Shown in pieces: positions 33,839 through 45,780 of a stretch of DNA of 64,000 bases. Source of the stretch: Bacillota bacterium (lineage in GTDB: Bacteria; Bacillota; Sulfobacillia; Symbiobacteriales; ZC4RG38); assembly GCA_021890795.1 (NCBI GenBank), contig JAKKUO010000004.1, positions 1 to 64,000 on the forward strand, read 5' to 3'. The notes beneath the pieces were generated by a model. That model did not search any database. It saw nothing but the letters and a program-made list of their open reading frames with translations, and was not told the DNA's origin. The translations under genes were made by a program, and so were the position numbers. Each line of letters opens with the position of its first letter. The first letter of the stretch is position 1.

Positions 33839-34024
33839 CTACCAGGACGCCTTCTTCACCCCGGGAATCTCGCCCCGGTGGGCCAGGTACCGGAAGCAGT
33901 GCCGGCAGATGCCAAACCGCCGCATGTACGCCCGGGGACGGCCGCACAGCTTGCACCGGTTCCGCTGCCGCACCTTGTACTTGGGCGGACGGTTCGCCTT
34001 GGCGATCCAGGCCTTGGTGGCCAT
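33839..34024 (-). CDS. rpsN: Ribosomal protein S14, zinc type
   Basis: 61 residues, the short form with CKLCGRPR and CRHC zinc ligands. It sits in the 30S head. The start ATG 34024 follows a GGGGGTG-like site. No second zinc-free copy is in this window. Confidence 0.97.
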   Translation of the reverse strand: MATKAWIAKANRPPKYKVRQRNRCKLCGRPRAYMRRFGICRHCFRYLAHRGEIPGVKKASW

Positions 34025-34062
34025 CGGACTCTACACCCCCTTCTGCCCGCAGGCTGCCCTGC

Positions 34063-34602
34063 TCACGACTCCCGGAAAGGCATCCCGAGGGCCTTCAGCA
34101 GCTCCCTGGACTCCTCGTCGGTCTTGGCCGTGGTGACGATCACCACGTCCATGCCCCGGATCTTGTCTACTTTATCGTAGTCGATCTCGGGGAAGATCAG
34201 CTGCTCCTTCAGGCCCAGGCTGTAATTGCCCCGGCCATCAAAGGAGTGGGGGGAGACGCCGCGGAAGTCCCGCACCCGGGGGAGCGCGATGTAGATCAGC
34301 CGCTCCAGGAAGTCCCACATCTTCTGCCCCCGCAGGGTCACCTTAAGGCCGATGGGCATCCCCTTGCGGACCTTGAACCCGGCGATGGACTTCTTGGCCC
34401 GGCAGACCACCGGCCGCTGGCCGGTAATGGCCATCAGGTCCTCCGTGGCGTTGTCGATCACCTTGGGGTTCTGAACGGCCTCCCCAAGGCCCATATTGAT
34501 GACGACCTTCTCGATCCGGGGAACCTGGAGCGGGTTCTTGTACCCGAAGCGCTTCTGGAGGGCGGGGACAACCTCCTTGAGGTACTTCTCCTTGAGGGAC
34601 AC
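34063..34602 (-). CDS. rplE: Ribosomal protein L5
   Basis: 179 residues from GTG 34602, 7 bp after AAGGAGG; a longer frame to 34686 lacks homology. It binds 5S rRNA and P-site t[42 protein letters not shown] and [18 protein letters not shown] are conserved. Confidence 0.97.
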   Translation of the reverse strand: MSLKEKYLKEVVPALQKRFGYKNPLQVPRIEKVVINMGLGEAVQNPKVIDNATEDLMAITGQRPVVCRAKKSIAGFKVRKGMPIGLKVTLRGQKMWDFLERLIYIALPRVRDFRGVSPHSFDGRGNYSLGLKEQLIFPEIDYDKVDKIRGMDVVIVTTAKTDEESRELLKALGMPFRES

Positions 34603-34627
34603 GCGAAAACCTCCTTCCCGCCCCGTT

Positions 34628-34951
34628 TTAGTCATCAAAGCTGGTGCCGCACTTGTTGCAGACCCGCACCTTCTTGCCGTTCTCAATCCGCTTATTGATC
34701 CGGCGCGGCGCGTTGCAGTTAGAGCACCAGATCATCACGTTGGAAGCGTGGATCGGGGCCGGCTTCTCGATAATGCCGCCCTGCATCATCTTCGGATTGG
34801 GCCGGACGTGGCGCTTGACGATGTTGACACCTTCCACGATGACCCGGCCTTCCTTCGGGAAGACGGCCTGCACCTTGCCCCGCTTGCCCTTGTCCTTGCC
34901 CGCGATGACCAGGACCTCGTCGCCCTTCTTGACGTGCACCTTCGGCCGCAC
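34628..34951 (-). CDS. rplX: Ribosomal protein L24
   Basis: 107 residues with the KOW motif ([18 protein letters not shown]) near the N-terminus. It starts 50S assembly. The GTG at 34951 is set 7 bp after AAGGAGG. CSNC and CNKC pairs near the end may bind zinc, as in many bacterial L24 proteins. Confidence 0.96.
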   Translation of the reverse strand: MRPKVHVKKGDEVLVIAGKDKGKRGKVQAVFPKEGRVIVEGVNIVKRHVRPNPKMMQGGIIEKPAPIHASNVMIWCSNCNAPRRINKRIENGKKVRVCNKCGTSFDD

Positions 34952-35039
34952 GCTGCATCCTCCTTCCCGCCGAGATTGTCAGGCGATGGGTGCCTTCCCA
35001 CCCCTCAGGCCCCGGCCCGAAGGGGACCGGGCCTGCCGC

Positions 35040-35408
35040 TCACAGAACCTCGGGGGCCAGGGAGATGATCTTCATGAACTCCTTGTCCCGGAGTTCACGG
35101 GCGACCGGCCCGAAGATGCGGGTACCCCGGGGCTCCTTGTCATCCCTGATGATGACCGCGGCGTTCTCGTCGAAGCGGATGTAGGAGCCGTCGGGGCGGC
35201 GCAGGCCCTTACGGGTGCGCACGATGACCGCTTTCACCACATCGCCCTTCTTGACGATGCCGCCGGGGGTGGCCTCCTTGACGGAAGCGACGATGATGTC
35301 GCCGATGTTCCCGTAGCGCCGGTTGGAGCCGCCCAGGACACGGATGCACATGATCTCCTTGGCGCCGGTGTTGTCGGCCACCACCAGCCGAGACTGAGGC
35401 TGGATCAC
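35040..35408 (-). CDS. rplN: Ribosomal protein L14
   Basis: 122 residues, exactly the usual length. [20 protein letters not shown] and [22 protein letters not shown] bracket a typical L14. It forms an intersubunit bridge. 88 bp of GC-rich sequence lie before rplX. Confidence 0.97.
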   Translation of the reverse strand: MIQPQSRLVVADNTGAKEIMCIRVLGGSNRRYGNIGDIIVASVKEATPGGIVKKGDVVKAVIVRTRKGLRRPDGSYIRFDENAAVIIRDDKEPRGTRIFGPVARELRDKEFMKIISLAPEVL

Positions 35409-35459
35409 GGCCTGCTACCTCCCTTGACCGTCGAGTCGTCGGAGGGGCGGCGCCCCGGT

Positions 35460-35726
35460 CTATTGGGCCGCCCGCTCCAGGATCTCGACCACGCGCCAGC
35501 GCTTCAGCTTGGACAGGGGCCGGGTCTCCATGATCCGCACCCGGTCACCCACCCGGCACTCGTTGTTGGCGTCGTGGGCATGGAACTTCTTGGTCCGCTT
35601 GATGCGCTTCTTGTACAGGGGGTGTTCCACCAGGGTCTCGACCGCGACCACCACGGTCTTGTCGTTCTTGTCCGAGACCACCACGCCGACCCTGGTCTTC
35701 CGCTGCCCGCGCTCTGCCACCGTCAT
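35460..35726 (-). CDS. rpsQ: Ribosomal protein S17
   Basis: 88 residues, OB-fold 16S-binding protein. [20 protein letters not shown] and [19 protein letters not shown] are typical, with [20 protein letters not shown] towards the end. It starts 8 bp downstream of the rpmC stop. Confidence 0.97.
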   Translation of the reverse strand: MTVAERGQRKTRVGVVVSDKNDKTVVVAVETLVEHPLYKKRIKRTKKFHAHDANNECRVGDRVRIMETRPLSKLKRWRVVEILERAAQ

Positions 35727-35734
35727 CCCCCCTC

Positions 35735-35935
35735 TCAGGCCTGCTTCTTCAGTTCCCGCTCCCGCAGGATGGTCTTGATGCGGGCGATGTCCTTCCGGAC
35801 CTGACGGATACGGGCGGGGTTATCGAGGTTATTGGTCGCGAGCTGGAACCGGAGGTTGAAGAGCTCTTCCTTCAGAGCCTTCTCCTTGGCCAGAAGCTCC
35901 TCGGAACTCAGTTGCCGGAGTTCCTTAGCCTTCAT
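35735..35935 (-). CDS. rpmC: Ribosomal protein L29
   Basis: 66 residues from ATG 35935. Two-helix protein near the tunnel exit; [20 protein letters not shown] and [19 protein letters not shown] match. It overlaps the end of rplP by 11 bp, implying translational coupling. Confidence 0.97.
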   Translation of the reverse strand: MKAKELRQLSSEELLAKEKALKEELFNLRFQLATNNLDNPARIRQVRKDIARIKTILRERELKKQA

Positions 35936-36386
35936 TTGTGGCCTCACCACCCGTCTCGCCGGCGATCGGCAGCGCCTGCTCCTTCTTGACGATCTTGGTC
36001 TTGACCGGGAGCTTGTGGCCGGCCAGACGCAGGGCCTCCACGGCCACGTCCTCCGGGACACCGCCGATCTCGAAGAGCACCCGGCCGGGCTTCACTACCG
36101 CTACCCAGAACTCGGGGTTGCCCTTACCGCCGCCCATCCGGGTCTCTGCCGGCTTCTTCGTGATGGCCTTGTGGGGGAAGATCTTGATCCAGAGCTTCCC
36201 GCCCCGGCGGACATGACGGGTAATGGCCACCCGGGCCGCCTCGATCTGCCGGTCCGTGATCCAGCCGGCCTCCAGGGCCTGCAGGCCGTACTCACCGAAG
36301 TGGACCTCGTTGCCCGCCTTGGACGGACCCCGCAGCCGCTGCTTCCGGAAGGGCTTCCGCCACTTTACCCGCTTCGGTGCCAGCAT
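35925..36386 (-). CDS. rplP: Ribosomal protein L16
   Basis: 153 residues. It helps position the A-site t[28 protein letters not shown]-like [19 protein letters not shown] and [17 protein letters not shown] are conserved. The last 12 residues extend a little past the common end. Confidence 0.97.
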   Translation of the reverse strand: MLAPKRVKWRKPFRKQRLRGPSKAGNEVHFGEYGLQALEAGWITDRQIEAARVAITRHVRRGGKLWIKIFPHKAITKKPAETRMGGGKGNPEFWVAVVKPGRVLFEIGGVPEDVAVEALRLAGHKLPVKTKIVKKEQALPIAGETGGEATNEG

Positions 36387-36389
36387 CGA

Positions 36390-37139
36390 TCACGCACCCC
36401 CCTTTCCGGCGCCTGCCCGGGCCGCCTGGCCCCGGGCCCCGCCCCGGCCGCCCCGGCGGCCGCCCCGCTCCCGGCGCTCCTGCCGGCGGGCAGCCTCCGG
36501 CGGGGTTACCTGCTCGCCGAACTCGCCCTTGTTGATCCAGACCTTGACGCCGATCTTGCCGTAGGTGGTGTTGGCCTCGGCAAAGCCGTAGTCGATGTCT
36601 GCCCGCAGGGTATGGAGCGGCACGGAACCCTCGCTGTCCCGCTCCCGCCGGGCAATCTCGGCACCGGCGATCCGGCCGGAGACGATCACCCGCACGCCCT
36701 TGGCGCCCATGCGCATCGCCCGGGTGATGGCCTGCTTCATCGCCCGGCGGCAGGAGACCCGCTTCTCCAGCTGCTGGGCGATGTTCTCCGCCACCAGCTG
36801 GGCGTCCAGCTCCGGGACCCGGATCTCGACGATGTCGATCCGGACCTTCTTGCCGGTCATGGCCTCGAGGTGCTTGCGCAGGTCCTCGATGCCGGTGCCG
36901 CCCTTGCCGATGATCATGCCGGGCTTGGCGGTGTGGACGACGACCCGCACCTGGCCCTGGGTCCGCTCGATCTCGATCTTGGAAACGCCGGCGTGGTAAT
37001 AGGTGTTCTTGATGTACCGGCGGATCTTGACGTCCTCAACCAACAGCGCCGGAAGGTCCTTCTTGCTGGCGAACCACCGGGAGTTCCAGTCCCGGTATAC
37101 CCCGACGCGCAGGCCGTTGGGATGTACCTTCTGACCCAC
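36390..37139 (-). CDS. rpsC: Ribosomal protein S3
   Basis: 249 residues. KH domain ([20 protein letters not shown]) and the C-terminal S3 domain ([36 protein letters not shown]) are complete. It guards the mRNA entry tunnel. The last 35 residues form an Arg/Gly/Ala-rich tail, longer than in Bacillus. It shares one base with the start of rplV. Confidence 0.97.
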   Translation of the reverse strand: MGQKVHPNGLRVGVYRDWNSRWFASKKDLPALLVEDVKIRRYIKNTYYHAGVSKIEIERTQGQVRVVVHTAKPGMIIGKGGTGIEDLRKHLEAMTGKKVRIDIVEIRVPELDAQLVAENIAQQLEKRVSCRRAMKQAITRAMRMGAKGVRVIVSGRIAGAEIARRERDSEGSVPLHTLRADIDYGFAEANTTYGKIGVKVWINKGEFGEQVTPPEAARRQERRERGGRRGGRGGARGQAARAGAGKGGA

Positions 37140-37483
37140 TACCGCTTACCCTCCTTTTCCGCCACCACCACGGTGATGTGGGAGGTGCGCTTCAGGATGG
37201 GGAAGGCCTGCCCACGCATCCGGGGGCGCCAGCGCTTGAGGGTGGGGCCCTGGTCCACGTAGGCCTTGGCCACCACGAGGTTGTCCGGGTTCATGTTGTA
37301 GTTGTGCTCGGCGTTGGCCACCGCGCTCTTCAGCACCTTGAGGATCGGCTTGGCCGCACGCTTGGGCACAAACCGCAGGATGGTTTCCGCTTCCTTCACG
37401 CTCTTGCCCCGGATCAGGTCGATCACGACACGGCACTTCCGGGGGGCGATCCGGATGTAGCGGGCCACCGCCTTCGCTTCCAT
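37139..37483 (-). CDS. rplV: Ribosomal protein L22
   Basis: 114 residues. Its hairpin lines the exit tunnel and contains the macrolide-sensitive tip. [21 protein letters not shown] and [21 protein letters not shown] are conserved. No insertion in the loop is visible. Confidence 0.97.
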   Translation of the reverse strand: MEAKAVARYIRIAPRKCRVVIDLIRGKSVKEAETILRFVPKRAAKPILKVLKSAVANAEHNYNMNPDNLVVAKAYVDQGPTLKRWRPRMRGQAFPILKRTSHITVVVAEKEGKR

Positions 37484-37500
37484 CGGTCTGACCCTCCTTG

Positions 37501-37785
37501 TTACTTCAGCCGCGTCGCCTTCTCGGTCACGCCGCCGTGGCCCTTGAAAGTCCGGGTCGGAGCGAACTCACCCAGCTTGTGGCCCACCATCTCCTCGGTG
37601 ATGTAGACCGGCACGTGCTTGCGGCCGTCGTGGACCGCAATGGTGTGGCCGACGAACTCCGGGATGATGGTGCAGTCCCGGGCCCAGGTCTTGATGACCC
37701 GCTTCTCGCCCTTCTCGTTCAGGGCCTGGATCTTCTTCAGCAGTTTGGGGTCAACGTACGGGCCCTTCTTCAAGGAGCGCCCCAC
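37501..37785 (-). CDS. rpsS: Ribosomal protein S19
   Basis: 94 residues. [19 protein letters not shown] and [18 protein letters not shown] are diagnostic. It binds with S13 in the 30S head. 17 bp before rplV. Confidence 0.97.
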   Translation of the reverse strand: MGRSLKKGPYVDPKLLKKIQALNEKGEKRVIKTWARDCTIIPEFVGHTIAVHDGRKHVPVYITEEMVGHKLGEFAPTRTFKGHGGVTEKATRLK

Positions 37786-37804
37786 TGCTCATAACCCCCT
37801 TCCG

Positions 37805-38632
37805 CTACTTCCGCCGCTTGACGATGTACTTGTCGGAGGCCTTGCCCTTCTTCCGGGTCTTCTTGCCCAGGGTAGGCTTGCCCCACGGAGTCAGCGGCGA
37901 CTTGCGGCCAATGGGGGCCTTACCCTCGCCACCGCCGTGCGGGTGGTCAACGGGGTTCATGGCAGAACCGCGCACGTGGGGCCGGCGGCCCAGCCAGCGG
38001 GCACGACCCGCCTTGCCGATGGTGACGTTCTCGTGCTCCAGGTTCCCCACCTGACCGATGGTCGCCCGGCAGGTGCCCAAGACGTACCGCATCTCGCCGG
38101 AGGGCAGCCGCAGGAGCACATACTTGCCCTCCTTGCCCATCACCTGGGCATAGGTGCCCGCGGCCCGGGCCAGCTGCCCGCCCCGGCCGGGGGAGAGCTC
38201 GACGTTGTGGACCAGGGTACCGACGGGGATGTTGGCCAGGGGCAGCGCATTGCCCACCTTGATATCCACGTCGGGCCCGCTCATCACCGTGTCGCCCACC
38301 TGCAGCCCCAGGGGCGCGATGATGTAGCGCTTCTCGCCGTCAGCGTAATGCAGGAGGGCGATCCGGGCGCTCCGGTTGGGGTCATACTCGATGTGCGCGA
38401 CCTTGGCGGGGATCCCGTCCTTGTCCCGCTTGAAGTCGATGATCCGGTAGAGCCGCTTGTGGCGGCCGCCCCGGAAGCGGACGGTGATGCGGCCCTGGTT
38501 GTTGCGACCACCCGTGGACGGGAGGGGCACCACGAGGGAGCGCTCGGGCTCGGTACGGGTGATCTCCTCAAAGGTTTGGACCGTCATCTGCCGGATGCCC
38601 GGCGAGGTCGGCTTAAACCGCTTGATGCCCAT
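37805..38632 (-). CDS. rplB: Ribosomal protein L2
   Basis: 275 residues. It supports the peptidyl transferase centre. The catalytic-region His-containing segment [16 protein letters not shown] is intact, as are [22 protein letters not shown]-type N-terminal motifs. Normal position after rplW. Confidence 0.97.
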   Translation of the reverse strand: MGIKRFKPTSPGIRQMTVQTFEEITRTEPERSLVVPLPSTGGRNNQGRITVRFRGGRHKRLYRIIDFKRDKDGIPAKVAHIEYDPNRSARIALLHYADGEKRYIIAPLGLQVGDTVMSGPDVDIKVGNALPLANIPVGTLVHNVELSPGRGGQLARAAGTYAQVMGKEGKYVLLRLPSGEMRYVLGTCRATIGQVGNLEHENVTIGKAGRARWLGRRPHVRGSAMNPVDHPHGGGEGKAPIGRKSPLTPWGKPTLGKKTRKKGKASDKYIVKRRK

Positions 38633-38648
38633 CTGGCGCTACCCTCCT

Positions 38649-38936
38649 TTACGATGCGCCCTCGAAGATCGGGATGCTCTGGCCTTCGGCCAGGGTGACG
38701 ATCGCCTTCTTCCAGCCAGGCCGGTAACCGACGCTGCGACCCATGCGCCGCTTCTTGCCCGGCACATTCATGGTGTTGACCTTGATGACCTTGACCTTGA
38801 AGATCTCCTCGACCGCCTGCTTGATCTGGGTCTTGGTGGCGTCAGGGTGAACCTGGAAGGTGTACTTGCGCTGCGCCATGGCGGCGGTGCTCTTCTCGGT
38901 GATGATGGGCCGGATCAGGATGTCCCGGGCATCCAT
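38649..38936 (-). CDS. rplW: Ribosomal protein L23
   Basis: 95 residues from ATG 38936, with AGGAGG 11 bp upstream; a longer frame into rplD is unlikely. It docks SRP and trigger factor at the tunnel exit. [12 protein letters not shown] and [15 protein letters not shown] match the family. Confidence 0.96.
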   Translation of the reverse strand: MDARDILIRPIITEKSTAAMAQRKYTFQVHPDATKTQIKQAVEEIFKVKVIKVNTMNVPGKKRRMGRSVGYRPGWKKAIVTLAEGQSIPIFEGAS

Positions 38937-38937
38937 G

Positions 38938-39558
38938 TTAGCCGAGCACCTCCTCAACCACGGCCACCGCTTCCTGGGTGATGATCACCTTCGGGGCCTT
39001 CAGGACCTCGTAGGTGTTCAGGTCCCGGGCGGCCATGACCGCGGTGCCAGGGATGTTCCGGGCGGACTTGTAGACGTTGGGGTTGTGGGTGGCGGTGACG
39101 ATGAGCGCCTTCTCGGTGCCAAAGGTCTTCAGGAGCCGGACCACTTCCTTGGTCTTGGGCGTCTCGATGTCGTACGAGTCCAGGACCACGAAGTTCCCGT
39201 CCGCCACCTTGGCCGAGAGCGCCTGCTTCAGCGCGAGCCGGCGCATCTTCTTGGGCACCTCAAGCCGGTAGGACCGGGGATGAGGACCGAAGACGACACC
39301 GCCGCCCCGCCAGTGCGGCGCCCGAATGGAGCCCTGCCGAGCCCGGCCGGTCCCCTTCTGCCGCCAGGGCTTGCGGCCGCCGCCCCTCACCTCGCCGCGG
39401 GTCTTGGTGTCATGGGTGCCCTGGCGCTGGTTGGCCAGGTACGCGGTCACGACCTGGTGCAGCAAGGCGGTATTGGGCTGGAGGCCGAAGATGTCGTCCC
39501 GGAGCTCCAGCTCCCCCACCTGCTGCCCTTCCTTGTTGAAAAGGGCTACCTTCGGCAT
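38938..39558 (-). CDS. rplD: Ribosomal protein L4
   Basis: 206 residues. Its extended loop [21 protein letters not shown] reaches into the exit tunnel. In many bacteria L4 represses the S10 operon through its leader; a structured leader is present before rplC here. Ends one base before the rplW start. Confidence 0.96.
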   Translation of the reverse strand: MPKVALFNKEGQQVGELELRDDIFGLQPNTALLHQVVTAYLANQRQGTHDTKTRGEVRGGGRKPWRQKGTGRARQGSIRAPHWRGGGVVFGPHPRSYRLEVPKKMRRLALKQALSAKVADGNFVVLDSYDIETPKTKEVVRLLKTFGTEKALIVTATHNPNVYKSARNIPGTAVMAARDLNTYEVLKAPKVIITQEAVAVVEEVLG

Positions 39559-39579
39559 CGCTCCTGACCTCCCTCCCGG

Positions 39580-40212
39580 CTACCGCTTGGCCTTGACCGA
39601 ATCCCGGATGATGAGCAGCGAACCCTTGTTCCCCGGCACCGAGCCCTTGACCAGGAGCAGGTTCCGCTCCGCGTCGACCCGGACCACCTTCAGCCCCAGG
39701 ATGGTCACCCGCTCGCCGCCCATCCGGCCGGGGAGCTTCCGGCCCTTCGGCACCCGGCCAGCGCGCCGGAAGCCAAGGCTACCGGGGCGCCGGTGATACT
39801 TCGAACCGTGGGACATCGGCCCGCGCTGGAAGCCCCACCGCTTGATGCCGCCGGCAAAGCCCTTGCCCTTGGAGGTGCCGGTGACGTCCACAAGCTCCCC
39901 AGCGGAGAAAATGTCCACCTTGATCTCGTCGCCGACGTTGTAAGCGTCGACGTTCTCCAGGCGCAGCTCCCGGAGGTACCGCTTCGGGGCCACCCCGGCC
40001 TTCTGGAAATGGCCCTTCAGGGGTTTGTTCAGCTGCTTTTCCTTGATATCACCGAATCCAACCTGGATCGCGGTATACCCGTCGGTCTCGACGGTCTTCT
40101 TCTGGACCACCACGCAGGGCCCAGCCTCGATGACGGTGACCGGGATCACCCGGCCCTCCTCATCGAAGACCTGGGTCATGCCCAGCTTCCTGCCCAGAAT
40201 CCCCTTCTTCAC
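39580..40212 (-). CDS. rplC: Ribosomal protein L3
   Basis: 210 residues. [18 protein letters not shown] starts the protein, and the loop near the peptidyl transferase centre ([20 protein letters not shown], then HRRPGSLG) is present. The GTG start at 40212 follows AGGAGGTG. It is the first gene of a unit with its own promoter and a 170-nt structured leader, unusual because rpsJ normally comes directly before it. Confidence 0.97.
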   Translation of the reverse strand: MKKGILGRKLGMTQVFDEEGRVIPVTVIEAGPCVVVQKKTVETDGYTAIQVGFGDIKEKQLNKPLKGHFQKAGVAPKRYLRELRLENVDAYNVGDEIKVDIFSAGELVDVTGTSKGKGFAGGIKRWGFQRGPMSHGSKYHRRPGSLGFRRAGRVPKGRKLPGRMGGERVTILGLKVVRVDAERNLLLVKGSVPGNKGSLLIIRDSVKAKR

Positions 40213-40382
40213 GTGAACACCTCCTGATCAGCGGTTGTCACCTCCGGTCCTAGCGGCACGGCGGGCCCGGGGAGAGGCCCCGGCCGTGCCGCCGCCTACC
40301 CGCCCGGCGGGGAATGAACACCCGTCCGGGCGTGTCGGCCGGCCCGCAGGGACAACATGATGCGCTGGGCGCACAACCGTAG
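40213..40382 (-). promoter_or_regulatory. Structured leader of the rplC operon
   Basis: A GC-rich untranslated leader with several stem-loops: the largest pairs CGGCACGG with CCGTGCCG and encloses a second CCGGGG/CCCCGG stem (about 40256-40293), and ACACGCCCGGACGGGTGT forms another at about 40320-40337. It could be a site for ribosomal-protein feedback; the controlling protein is not known. Confidence 0.5.
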
Positions 40383-40411
40383 ATTATACCATGAAACCAA
40401 CTCGGGGTCAC
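40383..40411 (-). promoter_or_regulatory. Promoter of the rplC operon
   Basis: Minus strand GTGACC, 17 bp, perfect TATAAT, in an AT-rich patch of an otherwise GC-rich gap. Confidence 0.65.
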
Positions 40412-40466
40412 GGCCCCGGGCCGGTATCGCCTCCGGCGCTGCCGACCACAGAGAGACCGCCGGGTC

Positions 40467-40793
40467 TTACAGCTTGATCTCGATGTCGACCCCGGCGGGA
40501 AGGTCCAGCCGCATCAGGGCATCGATGGTCTTCTGGTTGGGTTCGTAGATGTCGATCAGCCGCTTGTGGATCCGCATCTCAAACTGCTCACGGATGTCCT
40601 TCTCGCCGTTGGGCGCCGTCAGGATGGTGAAGACGCTCCGCTCGGTAGGCAGGGGCACAGGGCCCGAGACCCGCGCGCCGTGCCGCTGCGCGGTCTCCAC
40701 GATCTTCTGGGCCGAGGCATCCAGCAGCTTATGGTCAAAGGCCTTGAGGCGGATGCGGATCTTCTGCTTCTGGCCAGTCTGGGGAGCCGCCAC
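40467..40793 (-). CDS. rpsJ: Ribosomal protein S10
   Basis: 108 residues. [23 protein letters not shown], in two halves, and [14 protein letters not shown] are typical; S10 also binds NusB in antitermination. The GTG start at 40793 gives a few extra N-terminal residues. It is grouped with tuf rather than with rplC, which has its own promoter 173 bp downstream of the S10 start region. Confidence 0.96.
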   Translation of the reverse strand: MAAPQTGQKQKIRIRLKAFDHKLLDASAQKIVETAQRHGARVSGPVPLPTERSVFTILTAPNGEKDIREQFEMRIHKRLIDIYEPNQKTIDALMRLDLPAGVDIEIKL

Positions 40794-40836
40794 GCCTTAT
40801 CCCTCCCTCGCGCATCAGGGCTCTTTAGGCCACGGG

Positions 40837-40864
40837 CGCCCCCCCGGATCTCTCCGGGGGGGCG
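40837..40864 (-). promoter_or_regulatory. Strong hairpin between tuf and rpsJ
   Basis: CGCCCCCC and GGGGGGGCG arms with a short loop form a very stable stem just after the tuf stop. No T-run follows on the minus strand, so it may act as an RNA-processing or partial-termination signal, or protect the tuf 3' end. Confidence 0.5.
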
Positions 40865-40880
40865 TCACCGGAGCGGGTCG

Positions 40881-42068
<1,188 letters not shown>

Positions 42069-42149
42069 GGGCTCCGCTTCCTCCCTTTTCAATTTGGGCT
42101 GCCCTGTTCCCTATCCGGGGGGGTAAACCGGGCGCCTAGCCCGGCAGTG

Positions 42150-44243
42150 TTACCGGTTCGCCTCGTTCTTGCCCTGGGCCTTCGCGATGATCGCGTCGGC
42201 CACGTTCTTGGGCACCTCTTCGTAGTGGCTGAAGAGCATGGTGTAGGTGCCGCGGCCCTGGGTCTTGGACCGGAGGTCGGTGGCGTAGCCGAACATCTCC
42301 GCCAGGGGGACGTAGGCCCGCACCACCTGGACCCCACCCCGGGCCTCCATGCCCTCGATCCGGCCACGGCGGGCGTTGATGTCGCCGATGACGTCGCCCA
42401 TGTACTCCTCGGGCACCGTCACCTCGACCTTCATGATCGGCTCGAGGAGGACGGGCTCCGCCTTCTGGGCGGCGTTCTTCAGCGCCATGCTGGCGGCGAT
42501 CTTGAAGGCCATCTCCGAGGAGTCGACCTCATGGTAGGACCCGTCGTAGAGGGTCGCCTTGAAGTCGATCACCGGATAGCCCGCCAGCACGCCCCGTTCG
42601 GCCGCCTCCCGCAGGCCGGCTTCGACCGCCGGGATGTACTCCTTGGGCACCACACCGCCGACGATCTTGTTCTCGAAGACGATGCCGCTGCCCCGCTCCA
42701 GGGGCTCGAACTCGATCCAGACGTGGCCGTACTGGCCCCGGCCACCGGTCTGGCGGATGAACTTGCCCTCGGCCTGGACCTTCTTCTTGAAGGTCTCCCG
42801 GTAGGCCACCTGGGGCTTGCCGACGTTGCAGTCGACCTTGAACTCCCGCTTCAGCCGGTCGACGATGATCTCCAGGTGCAGCTCGCCCATGCCGGAGATG
42901 ATCGTCTGCCCGGTCTCGGGGTCGGTGTGGACCCGGAAGGTCGGGTCCTCCTCCGCCAGCCGCTGCAGGCTGACGCCGAGCTTATCCTGGTCAGCCTTGG
43001 TCTTGGGCTCGACGGCGACGGAGATCACCGGCTCCGGGAAGTCCATGGACTCGAGGATCACCGGGGCCTCCTCGGCGCAGAGGGTGTCGCCGGTGGTGGT
43101 GTCCTTGAGGCCCACCGCCGCGCAGATGTCGCCGGTCTCCGCGGCCTCGATCTCCTCCCGGTGGTTGGCGTGCATCTGCAGCAGCCGGCCGATCCGCTCC
43201 TTCTTCCCCTTGGTGGCGTTGAGGACGTAGGAGCCCGCCGGCAGCCGGCCGGAGTAGACCCGGAAGTAGCAGAGCTTGCCGATGTACGGGTCGGACTGGA
43301 TCTTGAAAGCCAGAGCGGAGAACGGCTCGTTGTCGTCCGGCTTCCGCTCCACCTCCTCGCCGGTCCTGGCGTCGACACCCTTGACCGGCGGGATGTCCAG
43401 GGGGCTCGGGAGGTAGTCGATGATCGCATCCAGCAGGAGCTGGACGCCCTTGTTCTTGTACGAGGAGCCGCAGAGAACCGGGGTGATCCGGTTGGCCAGG
43501 GTGCCCTTCCGGAGCGCACCCTTGATCTCCTCAACGGTCAGCTCCTCGCCGTTGAGGTACTTCTCCATGAGGACGTCGTCCTGCTCAGCGACCGCTTCCA
43601 GGAGCTTCTCCCGCCACTCCTCGGCCTGGGCCCGGTACTCCTCGGGGATCTCGACGTCCCGGATCACCTTGCCCAGGTCGTCCTCGTAGATCTTGGCCTT
43701 CATCTCCACCAGGTCGATGATCCCGGTGAAGGTGTCCTCCTGGCCGATGGGCAGCTGGATGGCCACAGGCCGGGCCCCCAGCCGGTCCACCATCATGTCC
43801 AGCACCCGGAAGAAGTTGGCCCCGAGGGTGTCCATCTTGTTGACGTAGGCGATCCGGGGGACGTGGTACTTGTCCGCCTGTCGCCAGACTGTCTCGGACT
43901 GGGGCTCCACGCCGCCCTTGGCGCAGAAGATGGCGATGGCGCCATCGAGCACCCGCAGGGACCGCTCCACCTCGACGGTGAAGTCCACGTGTCCGGGCGT
44001 GTCGATGATGTTGATCCGGTAGCCCTTCCACCAGCAGGTGGTAGCAGCGGAGGTGATGGTGATGCCCCGCTCCTGCTCCTGGGGCATCCAGTCCATGGTC
44101 GCCGTACCCTCGTGGACCTCACCCAGCTTGTGGGTCCGGCCGGTGTAGAACAAGATGCGCTCGGTGGTTGTGGTCTTGCCCGCGTCGATGTGGGCCATGA
44201 TGCCGATGTTGCGGAGCTTTTCCAAGGGAACCTGCCGGGACAT
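42150..44243 (-). CDS. fusA: Elongation factor G
   Basis: 697 residues. It drives translocation with GTP. G1 [16 protein letters not shown]2 [12 protein letters not shown]3 DTPGHVDF and G4 NKMDTLG are visible, followed by domains II-V ([18 protein letters not shown] in domain III; domain IV tip near GGGVVPKEY-like [13 protein letters not shown]). Between rpsG and tuf, 181 bp after rpsG. Confidence 0.98.
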   Translation of the reverse strand: MSRQVPLEKLRNIGIMAHIDAGKTTTTERILFYTGRTHKLGEVHEGTATMDWMPQEQERGITITSAATTCWWKGYRINIIDTPGHVDFTVEVERSLRVLDGAIAIFCAKGGVEPQSETVWRQADKYHVPRIAYVNKMDTLGANFFRVLDMMVDRLGARPVAIQLPIGQEDTFTGIIDLVEMKAKIYEDDLGKVIRDVEIPEEYRAQAEEWREKLLEAVAEQDDVLMEKYLNGEELTVEEIKGALRKGTLANRITPVLCGSSYKNKGVQLLLDAIIDYLPSPLDIPPVKGVDARTGEEVERKPDDNEPFSALAFKIQSDPYIGKLCYFRVYSGRLPAGSYVLNATKGKKERIGRLLQMHANHREEIEAAETGDICAAVGLKDTTTGDTLCAEEAPVILESMDFPEPVISVAVEPKTKADQDKLGVSLQRLAEEDPTFRVHTDPETGQTIISGMGELHLEIIVDRLKREFKVDCNVGKPQVAYRETFKKKVQAEGKFIRQTGGRGQYGHVWIEFEPLERGSGIVFENKIVGGVVPKEYIPAVEAGLREAAERGVLAGYPVIDFKATLYDGSYHEVDSSEMAFKIAASMALKNAAQKAEPVLLEPIMKVEVTVPEEYMGDVIGDINARRGRIEGMEARGGVQVVRAYVPLAEMFGYATDLRSKTQGRGTYTMLFSHYEEVPKNVADAIIAKAQGKNEANR

Positions 44244-44424
44244 CTGTACCCCCCCTTTTCCTCCAAATTGGCTCTAGGCCCAAACCCGAGGGTCGATGTC
44301 CCACGCGCCGCCAGTGGGAGCCGGAGAGCCCCCAGACCACGCACAGGAAACCGGGGTCGACCGGGCCAGCCTCCACCGGGCCGGGGCGGAGCCAAGCCCC
44401 AGCCCGGATCTCTCCGCAGCAGCG

Positions 44425-44895
44425 CTACCAGCGGTAGTGGGCGAAGGGCCGGTTGGCTTCCGCCATCCGGTGAACCTCTTCCTTCCGCCGAACCGCGCCG
44501 CCGGTGTTGTTGGCAGCATCCATGATCTCGTTGGAGAGCCGCTCGATCATGGTGCGCTCGTCCCGCTCCCGGGCGTACTCCACGATCCACCGCAGGGCCA
44601 GGGAGACCCGGCGCTCCGGCCGCACCTCCATGGGCACCTGGTAGGTGGCACCGCCCACCCGCCGGGGGCGCACCTCCAGGAGCGGCATGACGTTCTTCAC
44701 CGCCTGCTCGAAGACCTCCAGGGGATCCTTCCCGGTCTTCTGGGCGATGAGCTCAAAGGCGTTGTAGACGATGTACTGGGCCAGGGACTTCTTGCCATCC
44801 TTCATGACCTTGTTGATCAGCCTGGCCACCAGTTCGCTGTTGTAAATCGGATCCGGCGGAATCTGTCGCCTGGGAACCGGGCCGCGACGCGGCAT
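44425..44895 (-). CDS. rpsG: Ribosomal protein S7
   Basis: 156 residues. [22 protein letters not shown] at the N-terminus, then [20 protein letters not shown] and [16 protein letters not shown]; ends [11 protein letters not shown]. It organises the 30S head and exit channel. Confidence 0.97.
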   Translation of the reverse strand: MPRRGPVPRRQIPPDPIYNSELVARLINKVMKDGKKSLAQYIVYNAFELIAQKTGKDPLEVFEQAVKNVMPLLEVRPRRVGGATYQVPMEVRPERRVSLALRWIVEYARERDERTMIERLSNEIMDAANNTGGAVRRKEEVHRMAEANRPFAHYRW

Positions 44896-45002
44896 CCCTT
44901 CCTTCCCCCCTATTGAATCAAACCCCGAGCGGCGAGCGCCGGTCCGGGACGGACCGAGACCCTTCGTCCTGGGGGACGACTACTCTCACCGCCCACGGTG
45001 AG

Positions 45003-45410
45003 CTACTTCTTGCCACCCTTGGCAGCCGGCGCAGCCGCGGCGGCCTTCTTCTTGACGCCGTACTTGGACCGGCTCTGCTTCCGGTTGGCCACCCCTGCGC
45101 AGTCCAGAGCACCCCGCACGATGTGGTAGCGGACGCCGGGCAGGTCCTTGACACGGCCACCCCGGACCAGCACCACCGAGTGCTCCTGCAGGTTGTGACC
45201 CTCGCCAGGGATGTAGGCGGTGACCTCGATGCCGTTGGTCAGCCGCACCCGGGCGATCTTCCGCAGCGCGGAGTTCGGCTTCTTCGGCGTCGTGGTCTTG
45301 ACCACCGTGCAGACGCCCCGGCGGAAGGGGTTGCCCTTCAGGGCAGGAGCCTTGGACTTGTCGGGGAAGTTCTTCCGGCCGAACCGGATGAGCTGCTGAA
45401 TGGTCGGCAT
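45003..45410 (-). CDS. rpsL: Ribosomal protein S12
   Basis: 135 residues. The decoding loop [18 protein letters not shown] and the second loop [13 protein letters not shown] have the wild-type Lys residues linked to streptomycin sensitivity. The C-terminal Lys/Ala tail is longer than in most homologues. Confidence 0.97.
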   Translation of the reverse strand: MPTIQQLIRFGRKNFPDKSKAPALKGNPFRRGVCTVVKTTTPKKPNSALRKIARVRLTNGIEVTAYIPGEGHNLQEHSVVLVRGGRVKDLPGVRYHIVRGALDCAGVANRKQSRSKYGVKKKAAAAAPAAKGGKK

Positions 45411-45449
45411 GCCGCAAACCCACCCCCTTTCTGCCGAAGGTCTGCTGGC

Positions 45450-45698
45450 CTACTCCACGACGGCGGCTGCGGCAGCGCCCACGTCGATGTTGCAGGCCTT
45501 GCCGAGTTGCGCCATGGAGTCGACGTAGACGATCTCAATCTGCCGGGCCTGGGCTGCAGCGATGACGTTCTCCGTCACCGCCGGGTCGGCATCCCTGGCG
45601 ACGAAGACCACCCGGGCCAAACCCTTCTCGATGGCCTTGGCGGTCTGTTTCGCGCCAACTGTCTTCTTCTTCGCGGCCTTGAGGCGCTCCAAAGACAT
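45450..45698 (-). CDS. L7Ae-like ribosomal protein (YbxF/RplGB type)
   Basis: 82 residues from ATG 45698. A kink-turn binding L7Ae fold protein: TVGAKQTAKAIEKGLARVVF and a DADPAVTENV segment match the YbxF family, which sits between rpoC and rpsL in Firmicutes. It is the first gene of the str unit, behind a strong promoter. Confidence 0.93.
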   Translation of the reverse strand: MSLERLKAAKKKTVGAKQTAKAIEKGLARVVFVARDADPAVTENVIAAAQARQIEIVYVDSMAQLGKACNIDVGAAAAAVVE

Positions 45699-45732
45699 TG
45701 GGTACGACCCTCCCGCCCAGACACACTTTCTT

Positions 45733-45761
45733 ATTGTACAGCGGGCCCCACCGTTCGTCAA
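45733..45761 (-). promoter_or_regulatory. Promoter of the str operon (L7Ae-rpsL-rpsG-fusA-tuf-rpsJ)
   Basis: Minus strand TTGACG, 17-bp spacer containing GGGGCCC, TACAAT; 35 bp before the L7Ae-like ATG. Confidence 0.8.
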
Positions 45762-45780
45762 TTGTGGTTCGCCCGGTAGC

